A stretch of DNA of 64,000 nucleotides from Nonomuraea soli (GTDB lineage Bacteria > Actinomycetota > Actinomycetes > Streptosporangiales > Streptosporangiaceae): positions 496,001-560,000 of the forward strand of contig NZ_JACDUR010000006.1 of assembly GCF_013761175.1 (NCBI RefSeq). The letters are read 5' to 3'. Position 1 is the first letter of the stretch, and every line of letters begins with the position of its first letter. Positions 51,325 through 60,596 of the stretch are shown here, piece after piece. The translations under genes and the position numbers were made by a program. The notes under the pieces are model-generated. The model saw only the letters and a list, made by a program, of their open reading frames with translations. It ran no database searches and had not been told where the DNA came from.

Positions 51325-52878
51325 ATGAGTGACTGGCCCGTCCTGAAAGCCGGCGGGGGTTCGGACAGCTACGCCGAGGTCAACGAGCGCCTGGCGCGGG
51401 AGCTGCGCGAGAAGCTGACCGCCGCGGCGCTCGGCGGTCCCGAGCGTTCCCGCCAGCGGCACGTGGAGCGCGGCAAGCTGCTGCCCCGCGACCGTGTCGA
51501 CAGCCTCCTCGACCCCGGCTCGCCCTTCCTGGAGCTCTCGCCGCTCGCGGCCACCGGCCTGTACGACGACCAGGCGCCCGCCGCGGGCATCATCACCGGC
51601 GTCGGCCGCGTGTCGGGCAGGGAGTGCGTGATCGTCGCCAACGACGCGACGGTCAAGGGCGGCACGTACTACCCGATGACGGTCAAGAAGCACCTGCGCG
51701 CGCAGGAGGTGGCGCTGCACAACCGCCTGCCGTGCGTCTACCTCGTCGACTCGGGCGGGGCGTTCCTCCCCAAGCAGGACGAGGTCTTCCCCGACCGCGA
51801 GCACTTCGGCCGCATCTTCTACAACCAGGCCACCATGTCCGCGCGCGGTATCCCGCAGATCGCGGCGGTCCTGGGCTCCTGTACGGCCGGCGGCGCCTAC
51901 GTGCCGGCGATGAGCGACGAGGCGGTGATCGTGCGCGGCCAGGGCACGATCTTCCTCGGCGGCCCGCCCCTGGTGAAGGCGGCCACCGGCGAGGAGGTCA
52001 CCGCGGAGGAGCTCGGCGGCGGCGACCTGCACTCGCGCGTCAGCGGGGTGACCGACCACCTGGCCGAGGACGACGCCCACGCGCTGGCCATCGTGCGCGA
52101 CATCGTCTCCACCCTCGCGCCGCGCCCGGACAGCCCGTGGGCGCGTGCCGTACCGGAAGAACCCCTGCACGATCCGCGCGACCTGTACGGCATCGTGCCG
52201 CCCGACACGCGCACCCCGTACGACGTGCGGCAGGTCATCGCGCACGTCGTCGACGGCTCACGCTTCCTGGAGTTCAAGGCGGAGTACGGCACGACACTGG
52301 TGACCGGCTTCGCCCACATCCACGGGCACCCGGTCGGGATCATCGCCAACAACGGCATCCTGTTCAGCGAGTCCGCGCTCAAGGGCGCCCACTTCATCGA
52401 GCTGTGCGACCGCCGCCAGATCCCGCTGGTCTTCCTGCAGAACATCTCCGGCTTCATGGTCGGCAAGGCCTACGAGGCGGGCGGCATCGCCAAGCACGGC
52501 GCGAAGATGGTCACCGCGGTCTCGTGCGCCAGGGTCCCCAAGTTCACCGTCGTGATCGGCGGCTCGTTCGGCGCGGGCAACTACGCCATGGCCGGGCGCG
52601 CGTATTCTCCGCGTTTCCTGTGGATGTGGCCCAACGCCCGCATCTCGGTCATGGGCGGTGAGCAGGCGGCCAACGTGCTCACCACGGTCGGCAACGCCGA
52701 CGCCGACGAGATCCGGGCGCAGTACGAACACCAGGGCAATCCGTACTACTCCACCGCCCGGCTCTGGGACGACGGCGTGATCGACCCGGTCGACACGCGC
52801 AAGGTCCTGGGCCTGGCGCTCTCGGCGGCCGCCAACGCGCCGCTCGACCCCATCGGCTACGGCGTCTTCCGGATGTGA
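51325..52878 (+). CDS. liuB: Acyl-CoA carboxylase beta (carboxyltransferase) subunit, methylcrotonyl-CoA type
   Basis: 517 residues. Both crotonase-fold halves of a biotin-dependent carboxyltransferase are present: RGKLLPRDRVDSLLDPGSPFLELSPLA, ANDATVKGGTYYPMTVKKHLRAQEVA, GSCTAGGAYVPAMSDEAV, and in the C half FLQNISGFMVG and SFGAGNYAMAGRAYSPRFLWMWPNARISVMGG. The MxCB-type KGGTYYPMTVKKH and the operon partners (biotin carboxylase, HMG-CoA lyase, acyl-CoA dehydrogenase) point to 3-methylcrotonyl-CoA carboxylase of leucine degradation. Start: ATG 51325 is chosen; ATGs at 51304 and 51307 lie inside the operator-like dyad and cannot be excluded. The stop overlaps the next start by one base. Confidence 0.92.
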   Translation: MSDWPVLKAGGGSDSYAEVNERLARELREKLTAAALGGPERSRQRHVERGKLLPRDRVDSLLDPGSPFLELSPLAATGLYDDQAPAAGIITGVGRVSGRECVIVANDATVKGGTYYPMTVKKHLRAQEVALHNRLPCVYLVDSGGAFLPKQDEVFPDREHFGRIFYNQATMSARGIPQIAAVLGSCTAGGAYVPAMSDEAVIVRGQGTIFLGGPPLVKAATGEEVTAEELGGGDLHSRVSGVTDHLAEDDAHALAIVRDIVSTLAPRPDSPWARAVPEEPLHDPRDLYGIVPPDTRTPYDVRQVIAHVVDGSRFLEFKAEYGTTLVTGFAHIHGHPVGIIANNGILFSESALKGAHFIELCDRRQIPLVFLQNISGFMVGKAYEAGGIAKHGAKMVTAVSCARVPKFTVVIGGSFGAGNYAMAGRAYSPRFLWMWPNARISVMGGEQAANVLTTVGNADADEIRAQYEHQGNPYYSTARLWDDGVIDPVDTRKVLGLALSAAANAPLDPIGYGVFRM

Positions 52879-54788
52879 TGATCGTGTTCCACACTGTTCT
52901 GGTCGCCAACCGGGGCGAGATCGCCATCCGCGTGATGGAGACCCTCGACGGGCTCGGCATCGCCGCCGTCGCCGTGTACACCGCGGGTGACCTCGCGCAC
53001 GTCGCGGGGGCCGACCGCGCCTACCAGATACCGAAATATCTGGACATGGAGGCGATCCTGGCCGCCGCCCGCGACTCCGGCGCGCAGGCCATCCACCCCG
53101 GTTACGGCTTCCTCGCCGAGAACGCCGAGTTCGCCAGGCGCTGCGCCGGCGAGGGCATCGTCTTCATCGGCCCGCCCCCCGCCGCCATCGAGGCGATGGG
53201 CGACAAGATCCGCGCCAAGGCCACGGTCGCCGCCGCGGGCGTCCCCGTCGTGCCGGGAGCCGCCGAACCCGGCGACGACCTGCTCACGTGGGCGGAGTTC
53301 CCCGCGCTCATCAAGCCGTCCGCCGGTGGCGGCGGCAAGGGCATGGTCGTGGTGCGCTCGGCCGGCGAGCTGCCCGCCGCCCTGGAGTCCGCCCGCCGTA
53401 CGGCACAGGCGGCCTTCGGCGACGGCACGCTGCTGATCGAGCGCTACATCGACAGCCCGCGGCACATCGAGATCCAGGTCATGGCCGACGCCCACGGCAA
53501 CGTGGTGCATCTGGGCGAGCGCGAGTGCAGCCTGCAGCGCCGCCACCAGAAGATCATCGAAGAGGCTCCCTCGCCCTTCGTCACCCCCGAGATGCGCGAG
53601 GAGATGGGCAGGGCCGCCGTCGAGGCCGCCCGATCGGTCGGCTACGTGGGCGCGGGCACCATCGAGTTCATCGTCGACGGGCGCACCGGCTCCTTCCACT
53701 TCATGGAGATGAACACCCGCCTGCAGGTCGAGCACCCCGTCACCGAGGAGGTCACCCGCCTGGACCTGGTCAAGCTCCAGCTCCTGGCGGCGGCGGGCGA
53801 GCCGCTCGGCCTCACCCAGGACTCCGTGCGGCTGAACGGGCACTCCGTCGAGGCCCGGGTGTACGCCGAGGATCCCGCGCGCGGATTCCTTCCCACCGGA
53901 GGCCGGGTCCTGCTGCTGCGCGAGCCCCGCGACGCCCGGGTCGACTCGGGCATCGAGGAGGGCGTCGTGGTGGGCAGCAGCTTCGACCCGATGCTCTCGA
54001 AGGTGATCGTGCGGGACGAGACCCGTGAGGGCGCCCTCCAGGCGCTCGACAGGGCGCTGGCCGAGACGACGATCCTCGGGCTGACGACGAACATCCCCTT
54101 CCTGCGCGCCCTGACCACGCACCCGCAGGTGCGGGCGGGCGAGCTCGACACAGGACTGGTCGAGCGCCTGCTGCCGACACTGACCCCGTCCGAGGGCGCC
54201 GAGGAGGCGCTTGTCGCGGCCGCTCTGTACTTCCAGGCGGAGGCGATCGGCGACGGGGATCCCTGGGCGTCGGGCGACGGCTGGCGGCTGGGCGAGGCGG
54301 CCTGGACGACCTGGCGGCTGGAGTCGCGTCAGGGAGTGCATCGAGTCCTGGTGCGCGGCGGTGTCGTGACGGTCGACGGCGGCGCCGAGCTGACCGCGTC
54401 CGCGCGCCGTACCGGAACCGAGCTCGTGCTCACCGTCGACGGGCGCGCCACGCGCTTCGAGACCGCCCGCGACGGCGACAGCCTGTGGCTGGGCAGGAAG
54501 GGCGCGGTCTGGCAGGTCAGACGCCACCGCATCGGCGACCCGGGCGACCGGCCGGGCGCGGGCAAGGCCGCCGACGGGGTGGTCCGCAGCCCCATGCCCG
54601 GCACGGTGCTGCTGGTGAAGGCACAGCCGGGCGACGAGGTCGACGCCGGCCAGGCGCTCGTGATCGTGGAGGCGATGAAGATGGAGCACACGGTGACCGC
54701 CCCGCACGCGGGAACGGTCAAGGACGTCCCGGTCAGGGCGGGCCAGTCCGTCGACATGGACGCCGTCCTGGTGGTGGTCGAGCCGTGA
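52878..54788 (+). CDS. liuD: Acyl-CoA carboxylase alpha subunit (biotin carboxylase plus biotin carrier)
   Basis: 636 residues. N-terminal biotin carboxylase (LVANRGEIAIRVMETL, HPGYGFLAENAEFA, ATP-grasp KPSAGGGGKGM, FMEMNTRLQVEHPVTEEVT), then a linker domain, then a biotinyl domain with the carrier lysine K601 in VEAMKMEHTV. It carboxylates biotin with bicarbonate and ATP, then serves the beta subunit encoded upstream. ATG 52878 overlaps the previous stop by one base; a GTG one codon earlier is an alternative. The stop overlaps the HMG-CoA lyase start (GTGA). Confidence 0.94.
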   Translation: MIVFHTVLVANRGEIAIRVMETLDGLGIAAVAVYTAGDLAHVAGADRAYQIPKYLDMEAILAAARDSGAQAIHPGYGFLAENAEFARRCAGEGIVFIGPPPAAIEAMGDKIRAKATVAAAGVPVVPGAAEPGDDLLTWAEFPALIKPSAGGGGKGMVVVRSAGELPAALESARRTAQAAFGDGTLLIERYIDSPRHIEIQVMADAHGNVVHLGERECSLQRRHQKIIEEAPSPFVTPEMREEMGRAAVEAARSVGYVGAGTIEFIVDGRTGSFHFMEMNTRLQVEHPVTEEVTRLDLVKLQLLAAAGEPLGLTQDSVRLNGHSVEARVYAEDPARGFLPTGGRVLLLREPRDARVDSGIEEGVVVGSSFDPMLSKVIVRDETREGALQALDRALAETTILGLTTNIPFLRALTTHPQVRAGELDTGLVERLLPTLTPSEGAEEALVAAALYFQAEAIGDGDPWASGDGWRLGEAAWTTWRLESRQGVHRVLVRGGVVTVDGGAELTASARRTGTELVLTVDGRATRFETARDGDSLWLGRKGAVWQVRRHRIGDPGDRPGAGKAADGVVRSPMPGTVLLVKAQPGDEVDAGQALVIVEAMKMEHTVTAPHAGTVKDVPVRAGQSVDMDAVLVVVEP

Positions 54789-55696
54789 GGCTGCCGGAGC
54801 GCGTGACGGTCTACGAGGTGGGCCCGAGGGACGGCCTGCAGAACGAGAAGGCGATCGTCCCGGTCGAGGTCAAGGCCGAGTTCATCGAACGTCTGGAGGA
54901 CGCGGGTCACCGGGTGATCGAGGCGACGAGCTTCGTGCACCCGGCATGGGTGCCGCAGCTCGCCGACGCCGAGCAGCTTCTCGCGGCGATCAGCAGGAAG
55001 CCGGGCATCCGTTACCCGGTACTCGTCCCCAACGACCGCGGGCTCGACCGCGCGCTGGCCAACGGGGTCGACGAGATAGCGATCTTCGCCAGCGCCACCG
55101 AGACGTTCGCGAACAAGAACCTCAACCGCACCCTGGACAGCCAGTTCGAGATGTTCGAGCCGGTCGTCGCCAGGGCGCTGGAGCACGACGTCAAGGTCAG
55201 GGCCTACGTCTCCATGGTCTTCGGCGACCCCTGGGAGGGCCGCACCCCGGCCGAGCAGGTGGTGCGCGTCGGCACGAGGCTGCTCGACCTGGGCTGCCAC
55301 GAGCTGTCGCTCGGCGACACGATCGGCGTGGGCACGCCAGGACAGGCCGCCGACCTGATCGGCGCCTTCCCCGACCCGGCCCGGCTGGCCGTGCACTTCC
55401 ACGACACCTACGGCCAGGCGCTGGCCAACACCCTGGCAGCGCTCCAGGCGGGTGTCACCGTGATCGACGCCTCGACCGGAGGCATCGGAGGCTGCCCGTA
55501 CGCCGAGTCGGCCACGGGCAACCTCGCCACCGAGGACCTGGTCTGGATGCTCCACGGCTTGGGCATCGAGACCGGCCTCGACCTGGACAAGCTGGTCGCC
55601 ACAAGCGTCTGGCTGGCCGAGCGGCTGGGCCGACCGAGCCCGTCGCGCGTCGTGCAAGCTCTCGCAGACAAGGACACCCCCGATGCTGAACGATGA
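54785..55696 (+). CDS. liuE: Hydroxymethylglutaryl-CoA lyase
   Basis: 303 residues, normal length. YEVGPRDGLQNEKAIVP at the N terminus, HFHDTYGQALAN as metal ligands, and the HMGL signature GGIGGCPYAESATGN with the catalytic Cys identify the family. It splits 3-hydroxy-3-methylglutaryl-CoA to acetyl-CoA and acetoacetate, the last step of leucine degradation. No methylglutaconyl-CoA hydratase is seen in the operon. GTG start overlaps the previous stop; the end overlaps the dehydrogenase ATG by 14 bp. Confidence 0.93.
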   Translation: MRLPERVTVYEVGPRDGLQNEKAIVPVEVKAEFIERLEDAGHRVIEATSFVHPAWVPQLADAEQLLAAISRKPGIRYPVLVPNDRGLDRALANGVDEIAIFASATETFANKNLNRTLDSQFEMFEPVVARALEHDVKVRAYVSMVFGDPWEGRTPAEQVVRVGTRLLDLGCHELSLGDTIGVGTPGQAADLIGAFPDPARLAVHFHDTYGQALANTLAALQAGVTVIDASTGGIGGCPYAESATGNLATEDLVWMLHGLGIETGLDLDKLVATSVWLAERLGRPSPSRVVQALADKDTPDAER

Positions 55697-56819
55697 GTAC
55701 GAGGAGCTGCGCAAGACCGTCGAGGCCTTCGCCCGCGAGGTGGTGGCGCCGGTGATCGGCGACTACTACGAGCGCGAGGAGTTCCCCTACGACATCGTGC
55801 GCCAGATGGCCGCCATGGGACTGTTCGGCCTGCCCATCCCCGAGGGGCACGGCGGCATGGGCGGCGACTACTTCGCCCTGTGCCTGACCCTGGAGGAGCT
55901 CGCGCGGGTCGACTCGAGCGTGTCGATCACGCTGGAGGCCGCCGTCTCCCTGGGCGCCATGCCGATCTACCGCTTCGGTACGGCCGAGCAGAAGGCCCAC
56001 TGGCTGCCCAGGCTCGCCGCCGGGGAGATGCTGGGCGCCTTCGGCCTGACCGAGCCGGGCGGCGGCACGGACGTGCCGGGCGGCATGCGCACCACGGCCG
56101 TGCTCGACGGCGACGAGTGGGTGATCAACGGCACGAAGGCGTTCATCACCAACTCCGGCACCGACATCACCGGCGTGGTCGGCGTGGCGGCGCTGACCGG
56201 CGAGCGGGAGATCTCCACCATCCTGGTGCCGAGCGGCACGCCGGGCTTCACCGTGTCGAAGAAGTACTCCAAGGTCGGGTGGAACGCCTCCGACACCCGC
56301 GAGCTGTCCTTCGCGGACGTGCGGGTGCCGAGGGAGAACCTCCTGGGCGAGCGCGGGCGCGGCTACGCGCAGTTCCTGCAGACCCTCGACGAGGGCCGCG
56401 TGGCGATCGCGGCGCTGAGCGTCGGCCTGGCGCAGGGCTGCGTCGACGAGTGCCTGAAGTACGTGCGCGAGCGCCGCGCCTTCGGCCACCCGATCGGCCA
56501 CTACCAGGCGATGCAGTTCAAGATCGCCGACATGGAGGTCAGGGCGCACACCGCCCGCCTGGCCTACTACCACGCCGCCGAGCGCCTGCTGAAGGGCATG
56601 CCGTTCAAGAAGGAGGCGGCCATCGCCAAGCTGGTGGCCTCCAACGCCGCGATGGACAACGCGCGTGACGCCACGCAGATCTTCGGCGGCTACGGCTTCA
56701 TGAACGAGTTCCCCGTGGGGCGTTTCTACCGCGACGCGAAGATCCTGGAGATCGGGGAGGGGACGAGCGAGGTGCAGCGCATGCTCATCGCCCGCCAGCT
56801 GGGGCTCGGTGACCTCTGA
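55683..56819 (+). CDS. Acyl-CoA dehydrogenase (short/branched-chain type)
   Basis: 378 residues with FAD- and substrate-binding signatures: FGLTEPGGGTDVPGG, WVINGTKAFITNSG, RRAFGHPIGHYQAMQFKIADM, and QIFGGYGFMNEFPVGRFYRDAKILEIGEGTSEVQR. The catalytic base is the Glu of GEGT (E359), the position used by short- and medium-chain enzymes. Human isovaleryl-CoA dehydrogenase has a non-acidic residue here and uses a Glu elsewhere. So although it closes a leucine operon, a broad short/branched-chain specificity like Streptomyces AcdH is more likely. Confidence 0.92.
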   Translation: MLNDEYEELRKTVEAFAREVVAPVIGDYYEREEFPYDIVRQMAAMGLFGLPIPEGHGGMGGDYFALCLTLEELARVDSSVSITLEAAVSLGAMPIYRFGTAEQKAHWLPRLAAGEMLGAFGLTEPGGGTDVPGGMRTTAVLDGDEWVINGTKAFITNSGTDITGVVGVAALTGEREISTILVPSGTPGFTVSKKYSKVGWNASDTRELSFADVRVPRENLLGERGRGYAQFLQTLDEGRVAIAALSVGLAQGCVDECLKYVRERRAFGHPIGHYQAMQFKIADMEVRAHTARLAYYHAAERLLKGMPFKKEAAIAKLVASNAAMDNARDATQIFGGYGFMNEFPVGRFYRDAKILEIGEGTSEVQRMLIARQLGLGDL

Positions 56820-56828
56820 AACACCCGT

Positions 56829-56834
56829 TAAGGT
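56829..56834 (+). promoter_or_regulatory. -10 box of the leaderless acetyltransferase gene
   Basis: TAAGGT ends 7 nt before the ATG at 56842. No consensus -35 is obvious (GGTGAC at 56808-56813 is the nearest). Spacing implies a start at the ATG itself. Confidence 0.4.
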
Positions 56835-56841
56835 CGTCTCC

Positions 56842-57276
56842 ATGACCACCGAGACCCTGCACATCAGGAGGGCCGTCAAGGGCGACGCCGACGAGATCTT
56901 CGCTCTGGCGCGCGAGTTCGGGCTCACCTTCCGTCCCGAACGGGAGGCGTTCGACGTCGCGCTGCCCCAGCTGCTCGACAATCCCGACGCGCTCCTGCTG
57001 GCGGCCGTGGTCGACGGCAGGGTGCACGGATATTTGCTCGGGTTCGTGCACCTGACGTTGTTCGCCAACGGCCCGGTGGCCTGGGTGGAGGAGGCCATGG
57101 TGCAGTCGGGCGCGCGACGCCAGGGCATCGGGCGGTCGTTGCTGGTGGGATTCGAGGAGTGGGCACGCTCGCGTGAGGCCGGCTACGTGGCGATGGCGAC
57201 CCGTCGCGCCCCCGAGTTCTACCGGGCGCTCGGATACGAGGATTCCGCGACCTTCTACCGGAAAGTGCTGCGGTAG
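56842..57276 (+). CDS. GNAT-family N-acetyltransferase
   Basis: 144 residues. HIRRAVKGDADEIFALAREFGL at the N terminus, EEAMVQSGARRQGIGRSLLVGFEEWARSR (acetyl-CoA pyrophosphate loop RRQGIG) and the closing FYRALGYEDSATFYRK define a GNAT fold. It transfers acetyl from acetyl-CoA to an unknown amine. Start ATG 56842, with TAAGGT 7 nt before it; a GTG at 56809 inside the previous gene is less likely. A 10-bp palindrome GGACATGTCC straddles the stop. Confidence 0.9.
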   Translation: MTTETLHIRRAVKGDADEIFALAREFGLTFRPEREAFDVALPQLLDNPDALLLAAVVDGRVHGYLLGFVHLTLFANGPVAWVEEAMVQSGARRQGIGRSLLVGFEEWARSREAGYVAMATRRAPEFYRALGYEDSATFYRKVLR

Positions 57277-57337
57277 GACATGTCCGCCATGTGAACGGTG
57301 CGCAAGGCTGTCGGTGGGCGATGGCATGCTGTGAGGC

Positions 57338-60300
57338 GTGAGCGTGCATACGGTGAGCCCCCGCTTCGTGGGGCGCGTGAAAGAGCTGGCCGCCCTGGAG
57401 CGGGCGCTCGCTGACGCACGCGCGGGGGCGGCCGCCACGGTCCTGGTGGGCGGTGAGGCGGGAGTCGGCAAGACCCGGCTGATCAAGGAGTTCACCCGGC
57501 GGGCCGCGCCCGCGCGCGTCCTGGTCGGCGGCTGTCTCGAGCTCGGCACGGAAGGCCTGCCGTACGCCCCCTTCACCGCCGTCGTGCGCAGCCTGGTCAG
57601 AGAGCTGGGCCGCGACGCGGTGGCGGCGCTGGTGCCCGGCGGCGACACCGGAGGGCTGGCCCGGCTGCTGCCCGAGTTCGGCGAGCCAGACTCCGGCGGC
57701 GCGGAGGCCAGGGCCCGGTTGTTCGAGCAGGTCCTGGGGGTTCTCGAGCGGCTGGCCGACCGCGAGCCCGTCGTCCTGATCATCGAGGACGCCCACTGGG
57801 CCGACCGCTCCACCCGCGACCTGCTGTCGTTCCTGGTGCGCTACCAGCGCTCCGACGTGCCGCTGCTGATCGTGGTGACCTACCGCTCCGACGAGCTGCA
57901 CCGCACCCACCCCCTGCGGCCCCTGCTGGCCGAGCTGGGCAGGGTCGCCTGGGTGCGCCGCGTCGAGCTGCACCGCCTCAGCCGCCGCGAGGTGGTCGAG
58001 CAGGCCACCGGCATCCTGGAGCGCAGGCCGTCGGCGGCCGACCTGGAGCTGATCTACACCCGGAGCGAGGGCAACCCGCTGTTCGTCGAAGCGCTGATCA
58101 GCGAGGCCGGCGAAGGGGAGGCGATCCCCGAATCCCTGCGCGACCTGCTCCTGGCCTCCGTGCAACGGCTGCCGGAGGAGACCCAGGAGCTGCTGCGCGT
58201 CGCCTGCGCCGGCGGCGCGCGCATCGAGCACGACCTGTTCTCCGCGGTCGCCGGGCTCGACGACACCACCTTCTCCGGCGCGCTGCGCCCGGCGGTGGCG
58301 GGCAACGTCCTCGTCGTCGACGGCGAGGAGTACGCTTTCCGCCACGCCCTCATCCGCGAGGCGCTCCACGAGGACCTGCTGCCCGGCGAGCGCTCGCGCC
58401 TGCACACCCGCTTCGCCGAGGCGCTGGAGGCCGACCTGACGATCCTGCCCGCCCCGCGCGGCGCGATCGAGCTCGCCCACCACTGGCACGCCGCCCACAA
58501 CAGCACCTGGGCGCTGATCAGCGCCTGGCGCGCGGCGGCCGTCGCCCGCACCGCGGTCGCCTACGACGAGCAGCTCGGCATGCTCTCCCGCGTCCTGGAG
58601 CTGTGGGACCAGGTGCCCGACGCCGCCGAGCGCATCGGCGCCGACCAGATCGACGTGCTCCAGCAGGCCGTCATCGTGGCGCGCATCGTCGGCGAGAACG
58701 ACCGGGGCATCGCCTTCGCCACCGAGGCGCTCTCCCTCGACCCCGACCCCGAGCGGGCCGCCCGGCTGCTGATGTATCGCGGCATGCTGCGCTACAGCCA
58801 TGGCAGGAACGGCGCCACGGAAGACATGCGCCGCGCGGCCGCCCTGGTGCCGCCCGACGGCTCGTTGTCGCTGCGCGCCCAGGTCCACCACAACCTGGCC
58901 TCGGCGCTCAACAGCCGCGACGTCTGGCAGGAGAAGGTCGCCGTCGCCCGCGAGGCCCTGGAGCTGGCCAGGAAGGCCGGAGACAAGCGCACGGAGGCGC
59001 ACGCCCTGGCCACCCTCACCTGGTCGACCGCCTTCTACACCGACGTCGAGCGCCACCTCGACGGCTTCCAGCAGGCCAGCGAGCTGGCGGCGGAGGCCGG
59101 AGCGTTCTACGCCATGATGCGCAGCGCCATCTCCGAGTCCGACGTGCTGGAGGGCGCCGGACGCCACGAGCAGGCGGCCAAGGTCGCGCGCCGCAACATG
59201 TCGGCCGCCGAGGCCCACGGCCTGGCCCGCGCCACCGGCACCTTCCTGGCGATGAACCTGGCCGAGCCCCTCGTCTCCCTGGGCCGCTGGGACGAAGCAC
59301 TCGAAGTGATCGAGCACGCCCTCGACCTCATGCCGCCCGCGCTCACCCGCTCCAGCCTGCAGGGCTGGATCGGCGACATCGCCCTGGCCCGCGGCGACAT
59401 CACGCAGGCCGAGGCGCAGGTGAAGGCCTCGACGCGGGCGCTGTCCAACGGCAGCTTCCGCGACCAGATCGTGCTTCCGCACGCGCGCAGGGAGGTGGCG
59501 CTGCTCACCGCCCAGGGGCGCGCCGACCTGGCCAGGACTCGTGCCGCGTGGGCGCTGCGCGAACTGGCGCCCGAAGACAGCCCGCGCTACGCCTGGCCGC
59601 TGCTGGTGGCCGTCGCCCGGATCGGCGGCGACCTGCCGCCGGAGGCGCGGGAGGTGGCCCGGCGCATGCCGGTCGACGGCGACCTGCAGGAGGCGCTCCG
59701 GCTCACCTTCGTGGCGATCACGGGGGAGCGGGGGGCCGGCTCCGGGGTCGGCTCGGGGGTGTGGGGCGTCGTGCCCGACGGCCCGGCGGGCGGCGCGTCG
59801 GAGGCTCCCCGGAACCCCGAGGGTGCGGGCCTGTTCCGCTGGCGCGTCCTGGGCGACGAGCCATCGGCCTTCGAGCCGACGGCACGCGGCACGAGAGGCC
59901 TCCCCGGTACGGCAGGCGGGTCCGGTACGGCTGGCCTTCCTGGTACGGCAAGCGGCTCTGGCGCGGCTGGCTTTCCTGGCGCGACAGGCGGCTCTGGTAC
60001 GGCGGGCGGATCTGGCACGGGCGGTGCCGGTGCCCTCGGCATTCCCGGCGCCACCGGCTCGGCCGGTGGTCCTGGCGCTCCCGGCGTCGCGGGCGAAGCA
60101 GATGGTTCCCCGATCGGCCTGGCCGACTGGGATGCCGCCGCGGAGGCCTGGAAGGCGCTCGGCCAGCCGTACGGTGAGGCGCGCTGCCGGGTGGGCGGCG
60201 CGCACGTGGCGGTCGGCGAGGGAGCCCGTCAGGAGGCCACCGAGCGCCTGAGCCGCGCCCGCGAGCTGGCCGAGCGCCTGGGAGCCGCCCCGCTGCTCGC

Positions 60301-60592
60301 GGAGATCGACACCCTGGCCAGAAGGGCCAGGCTGGCGGTCGGCGGCCAGGAGCAGGCCATGGCGTCCGCCCACGACCCCCGGGCGGGCCTGACCGCGCGC
60401 GAGCTTGAGGTGCTGCAGCTCCTGACGACGGGCCGTAGCAACCGCGAGATCGGCGCCGAGCTGTTCATCTCGGTGAAGACGGTCAGCGTGCACGTCTCGA
60501 ACATCCTGGCCAAGCTGGGCGCCGCCTCCCGCGGCGAGGCGGCGGCGACGGCCCACCGCCTGGGCCTGTTCGACGAGAGCGACGCCCGCTGA
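57338..60592 (+). CDS. LAL-type LuxR regulator with collagen-like insert
   Basis: 1084 residues. N-terminal AAA-type ATPase with Walker A GEAGVGKT (39-46) and Walker B VVLIIEDAHWAD (~146-157); a long helical (TPR/MalT-like) middle (~430-790); then a Gly-rich insert (~848-922) and a C-terminal LuxR HTH (~1015-1080, LTARELEVLQLLTTGRSNREIGAELFISVKTVSVHVSNILAKLGA). This is the large ATP-binding LuxR architecture. The insert has three 12-residue GxPG units (for example GLPGTASGSGAA), unusual between sensor and DNA-binding parts. GTG start with TGAGGC upstream. Targets unknown. Confidence 0.9.
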   Translation: MSVHTVSPRFVGRVKELAALERALADARAGAAATVLVGGEAGVGKTRLIKEFTRRAAPARVLVGGCLELGTEGLPYAPFTAVVRSLVRELGRDAVAALVPGGDTGGLARLLPEFGEPDSGGAEARARLFEQVLGVLERLADREPVVLIIEDAHWADRSTRDLLSFLVRYQRSDVPLLIVVTYRSDELHRTHPLRPLLAELGRVAWVRRVELHRLSRREVVEQATGILERRPSAADLELIYTRSEGNPLFVEALISEAGEGEAIPESLRDLLLASVQRLPEETQELLRVACAGGARIEHDLFSAVAGLDDTTFSGALRPAVAGNVLVVDGEEYAFRHALIREALHEDLLPGERSRLHTRFAEALEADLTILPAPRGAIELAHHWHAAHNSTWALISAWRAAAVARTAVAYDEQLGMLSRVLELWDQVPDAAERIGADQIDVLQQAVIVARIVGENDRGIAFATEALSLDPDPERAARLLMYRGMLRYSHGRNGATEDMRRAAALVPPDGSLSLRAQVHHNLASALNSRDVWQEKVAVAREALELARKAGDKRTEAHALATLTWSTAFYTDVERHLDGFQQASELAAEAGAFYAMMRSAISESDVLEGAGRHEQAAKVARRNMSAAEAHGLARATGTFLAMNLAEPLVSLGRWDEALEVIEHALDLMPPALTRSSLQGWIGDIALARGDITQAEAQVKASTRALSNGSFRDQIVLPHARREVALLTAQGRADLARTRAAWALRELAPEDSPRYAWPLLVAVARIGGDLPPEAREVARRMPVDGDLQEALRLTFVAITGERGAGSGVGSGVWGVVPDGPAGGASEAPRNPEGAGLFRWRVLGDEPSAFEPTARGTRGLPGTAGGSGTAGLPGTASGSGAAGFPGATGGSGTAGGSGTGGAGALGIPGATGSAGGPGAPGVAGEADGSPIGLADWDAAAEAWKALGQPYGEARCRVGGAHVAVGEGARQEATERLSRARELAERLGAAPLLAEIDTLARRARLAVGGQEQAMASAHDPRAGLTARELEVLQLLTTGRSNREIGAELFISVKTVSVHVSNILAKLGAASRGEAAATAHRLGLFDESDAR
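59897..60004 (+). repeat. Three 36-bp tandem repeats encoding collagen-like units
   Basis: Units at 59897-59932, 59933-59968 and 59969-60004 encode G(L/F)PG(T/A)xxGSG(T/A)A. They are followed by further Gly-Ser-Thr codons to about 60100. Period 36 bp keeps the frame. Confidence 0.85.
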
Positions 60593-60596
60593 GGGG

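Noticed and set aside
56924..60556. A 1210-codon open frame on the - strand opposite the LAL gene
   Set aside because: Shadow of the LAL coding sequence; no motifs, and it would span several genes.
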